Assembly (NCBI GenBank): GCA_016718315.1 | Contig: JADKDV010000015.1 | Location: 1 to 57,265, forward strand | From: Candidatus Obscuribacter sp. | Lineage (GTDB): Bacteria; Cyanobacteriota; Vampirovibrionia; Obscuribacterales; Obscuribacteraceae | Direction of reading: 5' to 3' | DNA: 57,265 nucleotides | Shown: in pieces, positions 7,682 to 14,159 of the stretch | Layout of the letters: the number at the start of each line of letters is the position of its first letter | Numbering within the stretch: the first letter of the stretch is position 1 | The notes under the pieces: generated by a model | Told to the model about the DNA's origin: nothing | Seen by the model: the letters and a program-made list of their open reading frames with translations, nothing else | Databases searched by the model: none | Program-made: the position numbers and the translations under genes

Positions 7682-10009
7682 CCGTCCAGCTCGCCCAACG
7701 TCACCACATATGCTGCAACCACAAGCGGTGGCGCAACCGCATCCATCGCGATGGGCTACACCGATAACTTTGTGGAGAATGCTGTGTTTGGTGGTACCAA
7801 AACCACTGGTGATGTTTTGACTCTGACTTTTAAGGATGCCGCCCTTAGCGGAGGGCAAAAGTCAATTAATTACACAGTCTTGTCTGGGGATAACCTCACA
7901 TCGATTGCCACTGCGATAAAGACTGCAATCAATGCAGATACCGACATGCAAGCTCTCGCTGTCACTGCTACCTCCATAGGGACTGCGCTCACCATCAAGT
8001 CCACATCGGCAAATGCCACGACCTATGCTCAGTCAGTGAGCACAGGAGCGACAGAGACAATTGCCCTGTCGATAAATCAAAATGGACCAGTGCGCATCGG
8101 TATCGGAGGCAGCAAGACAACTGGCGATACCGTGTCGATAGTTGCATTTGATTCTGGACTGACAGGTGGCACCGAGACGGCCTCATACAGCGTGCAGTCT
8201 GGCGATAACCTCTCAGCCATTGCTGCTGGGCTAGCAGCCTCGATAAATGCCAACACCGACCTCCAGAGTATTGGTGTATCCGCATCATCGAGTGGGCAGG
8301 TTTTGACTATTAGTTCAAATTCTCTCAATGAGACAACATACCGAGTCACGACCAGCTCGACAGCTACAGAGATAGTCTCAGTAGACTTGCCGCCAAATGG
8401 TACACAGACCACGGTGATAGGCGTGACCAGAACAACGGGCGATGTGCTAACACTGACCGTATATGATGCTGGTCTCTCTGGTGGCTTAGAGGCTGTGGCT
8501 TACACAGTCCTCTCCGGTGACACGCTGACTAGTATTGCCACCAACTTGACCGCTGCGATAAATGCCAATATAAATCTCCAGGCAGTAAATGTATCTGCCA
8601 CCTCTAGCGGCACCGTAGTATTTGTCAAATCCAACTCGTTAAATGCCACCACTTATGGCAAGTCATTAAGCGGAGGAGCGACAGAGACGATTGCGCTGGC
8701 ACCGTCGACTAGTGCCAATCTCTATGGCTACAACAATCTCAATGAACTGACGAGCATCGCGGCTGGCGGTCCCACCAAATTTGAGGGCAATGCAAATAAG
8801 GCTTTAACGGCTGCGTCTGTTAACAGCAATCCCGCAAGACTTTTGGATTCATTGAAATTTGAAGCTAATCCATCCCTCAGCAACGGTGCAAATACTGTGC
8901 CAGTTGCTGTGACCGATGCAAACAGCACAACTGTGACAAATAACTACTGGGTATCCACCAATGGTAGCGCGAGTGCTACGCCCACTTATGACGCGAATGG
9001 AAACATGACTAGTGATGGAACGAACTACTATCTTTGGGATGCTGACAATCGCCTAGTAAAGATCACTTATCCAGGAACATTGAACAATAGCCAGTTTGCT
9101 TACAATCCGTTTAGCCAGGCTGTAACAATTACCGAAATTAGTGGGGGAAGCCTTATTGGATTAGACCAGTTTGTACTCACCAGCGCGACCATGCATGAGG
9201 TGCGCAACGCTGGCGGGAGCGCTGTAAAAAGTTTCTTCAGCTTAGGCCAGATCAATTCGGGAACTAGCTATTTCTACGGACAAGATCTGATTGGCTCTGT
9301 TAGAAGCTTGACCGATAGCTCTGGTGGCTTAGCTGCCAACTATAGTTTTGATTCCTATGGTCGTGCCTCAAAGCTCTCTGGCGCTGACGCGTCAGATTTT
9401 CAGTACGCCGCAACCTATTTTCATGTACCGAGTGGGTTAAACATTGCTGTCAGACGGTTCTACAATCCAGTTCTGTCGCGATGGATTAGCCGAGATCCCA
9501 TTGGGGAATCCGGCGGCACTAATTTGTACGACTATGCAGTAAACAACCCAATTTCTATTGTTGATCCCTCTGGATTGGATGTCATTGTATTATTGAAACC
9601 GTCTTCCCTTGGAGGTATTGGGCACTGTGCAATTTTAATTGGCAAAGACAAGGACCCATATGATGATAAAACTAAATATAGTGGTTGGAATTTCTGGGAA
9701 AGTGGCGCCCTTGGACCTCAGTCTTATCTAAGGCTACGGGACTTTTATGCCGGTAAAAAGGATTACTCAAGAAGGAATTCAGCATGGTTTGAGAAACCCC
9801 CCAAAGAGGACGCTCAGGGAAACGCTGCTGCTCAAAAGTCTTTGGACGATGGCTACGATTTTTTTAGCAATAATTGTGCGGATCTTTGTCGTAAGGCTGC
9901 GCAAGCTGCCGGGATAGATATGGGTCCCCAAGAATGGCCAGCATCTACGCCAAGAGGTCAATTCGAGGCCGCCAGACGCGCCGGAGGCAAGCCGCCACCC
10001 GAAAACTAA
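7682..10009 (+). CDS. RHS protein C-terminal half with RHS core and predicted papain-like toxin
   Basis: The frame enters from the IS right end (7679), and the first ATG is 7751. Order of domains: the tail of one repeat (NVTTYAATTSGGATASIAM), three complete roughly 100-residue repeats (7790-8702), YD repeats (YDANGNMTSDGTNYYLWDAD), and the RHS-associated core ending at DPIGESGGTNLYDYAVNNP and IVDPSG. Last is a 150-residue variable tip. The tip has GHCAILIG (His at 9623) and NNCADLC (Cys at 9875), the His-before-Cys order of permuted NlpC/P60 or LRAT-like papain-fold enzymes. By family logic this is the toxin: a protease, amidase or acyl hydrolase. Cut off from its export signal by the IS, it is probably not delivered. 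The stop codon overlaps that of the convergent TPR gene. Confidence 0.8.
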   Translation, partial: PSSSPNVTTYAATTSGGATASIAMGYTDNFVENAVFGGTKTTGDVLTLTFKDAALSGGQKSINYTVLSGDNLTSIATAIKTAINADTDMQALAVTATSIGTALTIKSTSANATTYAQSVSTGATETIALSINQNGPVRIGIGGSKTTGDTVSIVAFDSGLTGGTETASYSVQSGDNLSAIAAGLAASINANTDLQSIGVSASSSGQVLTISSNSLNETTYRVTTSSTATEIVSVDLPPNGTQTTVIGVTRTTGDVLTLTVYDAGLSGGLEAVAYTVLSGDTLTSIATNLTAAINANINLQAVNVSATSSGTVVFVKSNSLNATTYGKSLSGGATETIALAPSTSANLYGYNNLNELTSIAAGGPTKFEGNANKALTAASVNSNPARLLDSLKFEANPSLSNGANTVPVAVTDANSTTVTNNYWVSTNGSASATPTYDANGNMTSDGTNYYLWDADNRLVKITYPGTLNNSQFAYNPFSQAVTITEISGGSLIGLDQFVLTSATMHEVRNAGGSAVKSFFSLGQINSGTSYFYGQDLIGSVRSLTDSSGGLAANYSFDSYGRASKLSGADASDFQYAATYFHVPSGLNIAVRRFYNPVLSRWISRDPIGESGGTNLYDYAVNNPISIVDPSGLDVIVLLKPSSLGGIGHCAILIGKDKDPYDDKTKYSGWNFWESGALGPQSYLRLRDFYAGKKDYSRRNSAWFEKPPKEDAQGNAAAQKSLDDGYDFFSNNCADLCRKAAQAAGIDMGPQEWPASTPRGQFEAARRAGGKPPPEN
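7790..8702 (+). repeat. Three tandem ~100-residue GDT repeats inside the RHS protein
   Basis: Each unit reads in outline TTGDVLTLTxxDxxLSGG, then YTVLSGDTLTSIA, an amphipathic helix ending INANTDLQ, a strand VSATSSGxV, and NATTYxxxxSGGATETI. Units lie at about 7790-8090, 8090-8400 and 8400-8702. The SGDTLxxIA part resembles LysM superficially, but the unit is twice as long and otherwise different. Two more diverged copies lie before the IS, at about 4950-5540. Confidence 0.8.
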
Positions 10010-10821
10010 ACCAAGTAACTTTTATAAAAGGGCCAGCATCCGTTGCTGAGTGGGATTTGAAGAACAATATGTAAATTTGAATAAAAGTTGTCCCTCGCAG
10101 CTTTTACTAATTGCCCTTGTCTTCGATAGAAATGCGATCTACAAAGTAGAGCCCAAGCTTTGGGTGAATAAGCATCTTTGAGTCCAACACATGGAAAGCT
10201 TGAAACAGCCATGTTGTAATCATTTTCTGCAGATGCATAGTTTGATTGCTTTTCAAAGAGTTTTGCGCGCCTTATCAAAGCGATCCTATCCTTCAGGTTT
10301 ATCATCAGGTTTAGGCACTCCTCATAGTCCTTTTCGAGACTGTTCTTCTCACAAAAGTCAACATAAATGTATCTCCAAGATGGATCTAGGTAAGTTGCTC
10401 TTTTGAAGTCATGGTTAGCCAAACTTATCTCATTAATCTCGGAGAAATAATAACCTCTGTGGAAAAAGATAGCACCTAGTTTGCGTTCAATGTCTCTTCT
10501 TTCTGGTCCTTGCAAGTTGACAAGTTGTTTTTGTAGAAAATCAATCACTAACTCATAATCTGCCAATGCTGCTTCTCTACTTCCATGTACGAGTAGAAAA
10601 AGTGCCCGACCTGAGAGCCCTTCGATCAAGTCCACCGCTATCAGCGCATTCAAATCATTTAGGGCAAGATCAAAGCTCTTCTCGCGTGAATAAAACATAG
10701 CTCGTTCATAAAGATAAATTTTCGGATCTGATTTCACAAGCTCATTGATCGCATCCCGAACCACATTTTTATCGGTGCTTTCTCTGAATAAATGATATAG
10801 ATGCTGGTTAGTGTTTGACAT
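10006..10821 (-). CDS. TPR protein, convergent with the RHS toxin gene
   Basis: A 271-residue cytoplasmic protein without signal peptide. TPR motifs cover residues 20 to 230 (YERAMFYSREKSFDLALNDL, IFFHRGYYFSEINEISLANHD, RAKLFEKQSNYASAENDYN). Its stop codon (10008-10006) overlaps the RHS stop (10007-10009) on the opposite strand. No enzymatic motif is seen. TPR proteins serve as protein-binding scaffolds. Its place next to the toxin tip makes an immunity or accessory role possible, though the opposite orientation argues against simple co-expression. A structured region lies 40 bp upstream. Confidence 0.7.
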   Translation of the reverse strand: MSNTNQHLYHLFRESTDKNVVRDAINELVKSDPKIYLYERAMFYSREKSFDLALNDLNALIAVDLIEGLSGRALFLLVHGSREAALADYELVIDFLQKQLVNLQGPERRDIERKLGAIFFHRGYYFSEINEISLANHDFKRATYLDPSWRYIYVDFCEKNSLEKDYEECLNLMINLKDRIALIRRAKLFEKQSNYASAENDYNMAVSSFPCVGLKDAYSPKAWALLCRSHFYRRQGQLVKAARDNFYSNLHIVLQIPLSNGCWPFYKSYLV

Positions 10822-10860
10822 TGACCAATTAAGAACTCATCATTGTTAAATCGCTCGTAA

Positions 10861-10940
10861 ACTTCAGAGACCTATTATGTTACTCATGATAGGTTGTTTT
10901 GCTACTGAAGTCCATTTTAGAACACACTTTATGATGTGTT
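10861..10940. promoter_or_regulatory. Nested hairpins in the divergent intergenic region
   Basis: An outer stem ACTTCAG (10861-10867) / CTGAAGT (10905-10911) encloses an inner stem ACCTATTATG (10870-10879) / CATGATAGGT (10885-10894) with one G-T pair. A second hairpin, AACACA (10921-10926) / TGTGTT (10935-10940), follows. The region separates the TPR gene (minus) from the DUF4352-like gene (plus). It could be an operator, a 5' UTR structure or a terminator. Confidence 0.45.
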
Positions 10941-10957
10941 GCCCCTGACCTTGATAG

Positions 10958-11491
10958 TTGGTGGTGAGCATGCTTTCGATAATACAAAAGTTCGGCAATT
11001 CTATTGCTGCCATAGGTAGGAATATGCTTGACGCGCATTCGAAGGATCGATGGGGAGGAATGAACCTAATCATTCTCCGCATAACTTGCCTTTTGCTTGT
11101 TTCAGTAATGGCGAATGGATTTCTCTCATACGGACGAGATTGCGCTGTTCATTCGCGGTTTACGTCAAAGGAAAGTGATTCCAGTCATCAACATAAAATC
11201 CTTAATCAGTCACCCAATGTAGGCAATATTACCTACAAGTTGAAGAGAGTTTCTGCTTGTGGAACTTCCTTCTTAAACGTACCACCAGGCACGTATTGTG
11301 TTGTAGAAGATATGGAAATTTATAATGGAGGGCGAAGCACTGTCCGCGTTACATCCCGAGCTTTTGAGATAAGGACCGACGCTGGACGTAAGTTTCAATC
11401 GGGCGTTGGGAACGAGTTTAATCTAAAGAGTGGTCAGAGTGCTTCGTGTATGCGTTGGTTGAAAGAGACTTCCATACTCACCCGAAGTTAG
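10958..11491 (+). CDS. DUF4352-like exported Ig-fold protein, possibly frameshifted at the end
   Basis: A hydrophobic segment (LIILRITCLLLVSVMANGFL) serves as signal peptide or anchor. It is followed by a telokin-like Ig-type domain: PPGTYCVVEDMEIYNGG, SRAFEIRTDAGRKF and GNEFNLKSGQSA match the DUF4352 pattern of conserved Gly, Val/Val/Glu and D-x-x-G-R-x-F. The start is uncertain; ATG 11060 directly before the hydrophobic segment fits better than the upstream GTG/ATG choices, but its GGGGAGG is only one base away. The domain usually ends with an F-x-V-P strand. Here the frame stops early, and HISFDLPCEKLLIP lies in another frame up to about 11550, so a late indel near 11475 is likely. Confidence 0.5.
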   Translation: MVVSMLSIIQKFGNSIAAIGRNMLDAHSKDRWGGMNLIILRITCLLLVSVMANGFLSYGRDCAVHSRFTSKESDSSHQHKILNQSPNVGNITYKLKRVSACGTSFLNVPPGTYCVVEDMEIYNGGRSTVRVTSRAFEIRTDAGRKFQSGVGNEFNLKSGQSASCMRWLKETSILTRS

Positions 11492-11628
11492 TTTGCCGCA
11501 AAATGCACATTTCATTTGATTTACCGTGTGAAAAGCTTCTGATCCCTAAAAGGTAAACACTTGACCGCGAGCATTAGCCACCCGTTCGCGCAATTGGGCC
11601 GGTCATTCTTACCGACCTGACCGCTTGA

Positions 11629-12432
11629 TTAATCAGCGTTCTCAGTTAAGACATTGAATTCTTCTAGCAATGTCAGGCAAGTTTTTGCCAGCTCCAATGC
11701 TTCACTCAGTGGCTGTACACCGAAGGACAAACCTATGGACGTCTTAACTTCCAATATGTGACATTTGTCTTTACCTACCCAGTCTAAATAACCTATTTCC
11801 AAATAATCGAAACTTCGATACTCTCTCAAGCATTTTTGAAATAGAGGATCTTGGACCAATTTCTCGCCATCACCTTGATCATTGCAAGTGGCAATAAATG
11901 AATTTTGCAGGGCTGTATCTTGAAAGGAAAGTATGTGGGGCTGGCCCAAGCGAGTACCGCGACTCTTTAGTATTCGGTAGGGAAGGAAAAAGCCCAACCA
12001 CTTTTGAACATTCAACGGTTTATTTTTCCCTGGCAATTTCGAATTGCCAGTCTTTCTCTGCAATTCAAAGCGTATGTCTTTTTTCTTCAGTATAGGGCAA
12101 GAGACCTGGACTTCTGCTGAGTCATACGACTGAGTCTTGGTGAGCATGGCGCGAAACTCAATGTTCCATGTTCTGAAATTGGATTTTACATATGCGTACT
12201 CAACGAGGTCACCCAAAGAAGGCATGTTAGAAGGCTTATCAGGATTTATAAAACTGCCCATAAACCATTTAGTAAAATCAGACTGAATACCTACAGCGTC
12301 ACGTTCGTCCAGACCGGCCTTAACACTAAAGGCACCTCCTACTTGCTCTGCAAATTGCGCAAAAACCTGCTCAAACCTTTTGAATGATGGCATTTTGCTT
12401 GCACCATTAAATTCTTGATTCTTATTGTCCAT
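11629..12432 (-). CDS. Uncharacterised protein, possible PD-(D/E)XK fold
   Basis: A 267-residue soluble protein with no signal peptide. Most of it I do not recognise. Near the C-terminus LEIGYLDWVGKDKCHILEVK has the spacing of a PD-(D/E)XK nuclease core: Asp, then a beta hairpin, then Glu-x-Lys. One motif does not prove the fold, and no other nuclease landmark is obvious. It sits between the RHS gene and an orphan RHS fragment, where nuclease effectors, immunity proteins or defence genes are common. The ATG at 12432 has AAGG about six bases upstream. Confidence 0.5.
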   Translation of the reverse strand: MDNKNQEFNGASKMPSFKRFEQVFAQFAEQVGGAFSVKAGLDERDAVGIQSDFTKWFMGSFINPDKPSNMPSLGDLVEYAYVKSNFRTWNIEFRAMLTKTQSYDSAEVQVSCPILKKKDIRFELQRKTGNSKLPGKNKPLNVQKWLGFFLPYRILKSRGTRLGQPHILSFQDTALQNSFIATCNDQGDGEKLVQDPLFQKCLREYRSFDYLEIGYLDWVGKDKCHILEVKTSIGLSFGVQPLSEALELAKTCLTLLEEFNVLTENAD

Positions 12433-12488
12433 AAGTGCCTTAAGCAGATCAAGTCTGGGTCCTAATCTAAGCTATTCGGAAACTGGCA

Positions 12489-12510
12489 ATGCTAAGCACA
12501 ATCTTAGCAT
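12489..12510. repeat. 8-bp hairpin before the orphan RHS fragment
   Basis: ATGCTAAG (12489-12496) and CTTAGCAT (12503-12510) with loop cacaat. It shares the GCTAA/TTAGC core with the hairpin at 13189-13213 on the other side of the fragment. Confidence 0.6.
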
Positions 12511-12538
12511 AAGTACTTAACTGAGGTGGCTACAGCTT

Positions 12539-13156
12539 GTGCACAATGATGTTATTGCCAATTCAGACGTAACCTATGCTTTTGATGCATTAGGGCGCAC
12601 CACCAATCGCTCGATAAACGGATCTAGTAATTCAATAGATTGGACCTATGACGCCATGAGTCGGGTCACTTCCGAGGATAATGCGCTCGGCACCTTTAAT
12701 TATGCTTACGTTGATGACACTTCGGGGTCTTCCAACGGCATCAGCAGACTAGCATCTATCACATATCCAAACAGCCAGGTGACAAAGTTTGACTGGTATC
12801 CAAATCAGCAAGACCAGAGATTGCAGCAGATCTCCAATCTGGCACCAAGTGGTGCAACGATTTCTCAATTTAGTTACCGCTATGACCCCGCCGGTCAAAT
12901 CAAGCAATGGCAGCAGCTCCAGGGCAACACCAGCCTCAACTATGGACTGGGATACGATCAAGCTGGGCAGTTAATCGATGCCGCTGCCAGTGGCGGTGTC
13001 AAAAACACAAAATACTTAAAACAAGAGCATTTTGGGACAGTTCGGCAATACGTCTGGGGAAGAAGTGTTTTTCGATTCGCGGCCAAATCAATTTGCTGGC
13101 GCTCCATATCGACCATCAATCATCTATTATCCATTTTCCGGTGGGCTCTGTGGTAA
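12539..13156 (+). pseudogene. Orphan RHS/YD-repeat fragment
   Basis: YD repeats start about 12520 without a proper start codon (NSDVTYAFDALGRTTNRSI, DWTYDAMSRVTSEDN, YRYDPAGQIKQWQQLQGN, YGLGYDQAGQLIDAA). They end abruptly at about 13010. This is the segment that the main RHS gene lacks between its pre-IS and post-IS halves, so it may be the displaced middle of that gene or a remnant of a second one. The last 45 codons in this frame are not RHS. Another frame (GQFGNTSGEEVFFDSRPNQ to PFSGGLCGN, about 13030-13158) looks like a genuine protein C-terminus. There is no signal peptide, so this is a dead fragment. Confidence 0.7.
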
Positions 13157-13188
13157 CTGACAGACATTTGCAAAACTGAGTGGTTGAG

Positions 13189-13213
13189 AGCGCTAACCCC
13201 GAGAGTTAGCGCT
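13189..13213. repeat. 9-bp hairpin after the orphan RHS fragment
   Basis: AGCGCTAAC (13189-13197) and GTTAGCGCT (13205-13213) around cccgaga. No T-tract follows on the plus strand. It lies 36 bases before the small membrane protein gene. Confidence 0.6.
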
Positions 13214-13248
13214 ATACTCCAAATCAGACATAACCACGGGGCGTTGCA

Positions 13249-13572
13249 ATGACTAATAACCCGCTTCTGATTTCGTTTTTACGGCTGCTAGTCGCCTATC
13301 TATTAGCGTGGTTCGGCATAGTGATTGGCTTGTTGGCGCCCTTTCAAATTGCACGAACCCAACCGTCGACGCTACTAAATCCAATCCTGCCAGCTGTATA
13401 TCTGTTAATGGGACTGTGTTCAACCATTCTCACTGCATGTGTTGCGATTCTAGCCGTGGCTGCTGTGGTCGCTTTTGTTATTATTCATAAATTGCCATGG
13501 TGGTCCTGTGCGGCAATTTTCCTCTCTTTTGCCGCACTGGCATATACACTCAAAAACGCCTGGGCATCCTGA
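13249..13572 (+). CDS. Small polytopic membrane protein
   Basis: 107 residues with three to four predicted membrane helices (LISFLRLLVAYLLAWFGIVI, ILPAVYLLMGLCSTILTACV, AILAVAAVVAFVII, AAIFLSFAALAYTL). I do not recognise the family. It is preceded by GGGGCG about 8 bases before the ATG. It lies 28 bp upstream of the DUF1493-like gene, so the two are probably co-transcribed. Small membrane proteins behind RHS cassettes are often immunity proteins, but nothing here shows that directly. Confidence 0.6.
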   Translation: MTNNPLLISFLRLLVAYLLAWFGIVIGLLAPFQIARTQPSTLLNPILPAVYLLMGLCSTILTACVAILAVAAVVAFVIIHKLPWWSCAAIFLSFAALAYTLKNAWAS

Positions 13573-13600
13573 CGTAGCAGTGGGGGCAAGTAGACAACTG

Positions 13601-13939
13601 ATGAGTTCTGCCGCGGATATTGACCAACAAATCTACAACTGTGTGGTAGAGTTCGTTGCCTATGTTACTTGCCTTAAGAATGAGCATATCAAACCGGAAA
13701 CACGTCTCTTTCATGATGCAGGAGTCGATGGAATCAATGGTTATAACTTACTGATTGCGGTCTGCGATGAGTTTAATTTCGATCCGAAGAGCGTGATTTT
13801 TGACAGATATTTTGGTTAGGAAGGGTTTGATCTTTTGGATTTGCTTCAATGTCTGTTTGAGCCTGAGAGACGGAAGAAAGTAATAATTACAGTGTTCGAT
13901 TTATACCAAGCTGCCAAGGCAAAAAATTCCCTGACTTAG
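13601..13939 (+). pseudogene. DUF1493-like acyl-carrier-type protein with in-frame amber stop
   Basis: The ATG at 13601 starts a short helical protein. LFHDAGVDGINGYNLLIAV and DEFNFDPKSVIFDRYFG match the DUF1493 pattern, which is related in shape to acyl carrier proteins. The usual DGDD is DGIN here, and no phosphopantetheine Ser is seen. The frame meets TAG at 13817-13819 right after RYFG, but the same frame then continues for 39 codons (EGFDLLDLLQCLFEPERRK ... VFDLYQAAKA) to TAG at 13937. DUF1493 proteins normally go on through this region, so a single nonsense change has truncated the gene by about one third. Confidence 0.6.
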
Positions 13940-14045
13940 CCGCCAGACCGGCAGAATGACTCCATGAACGCCCGAACAAAATACAAGCTCATATCAAGTC
14001 AATGTTTGGCGGTAAGCCTGTGCGAATCATTTTATCTGGCCGGAA

Positions 14046-14105
14046 TGTGTCAATAGTCTTGAGACGGTTTTTCAATGCAATTTAGAGTCAGTGCAAAAAC
14101 TGATC
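14046..14105 (+). mobile_element. Solo IS end related to the element at 5610-7679
   Basis: TGTGTCAATAGTCTTGAGAC at 14046 is followed by TTTTTCAATG and AATTTAGAGTCAGTG. This matches the inverted right end of the IS over about 60 bp with only a few differences, and even the four bases outside the end (GGAA) agree. No transposase follows; the GT-C-like gene ends 55 bases on. It marks an old excision, a deletion, or a one-ended remnant at the border of the decayed region. Confidence 0.65.
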
Positions 14106-14159
14106 TGAGCCAGACTTGGCAGACACTCAAGAATCAACGAAGCTGCCATAAAGACACGC

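Noticed and set aside
5600..7690. Target-site duplication around the IS
   Set aside because: The flanks ccctc and ttccg do not match in any 3-5 base window.
7790..8702. LysM domains in the RHS repeats
   Set aside because: Only the SGDTLxxIA bit fits; unit length and the remaining strands do not.
12489..13213. Integron attC sites as explanation of the two hairpins
   Set aside because: GCTAAC/GTTAGC only partly fits the RYYYAAC/GTTRRRY boxes; no integrase gene and the spacing is wrong.
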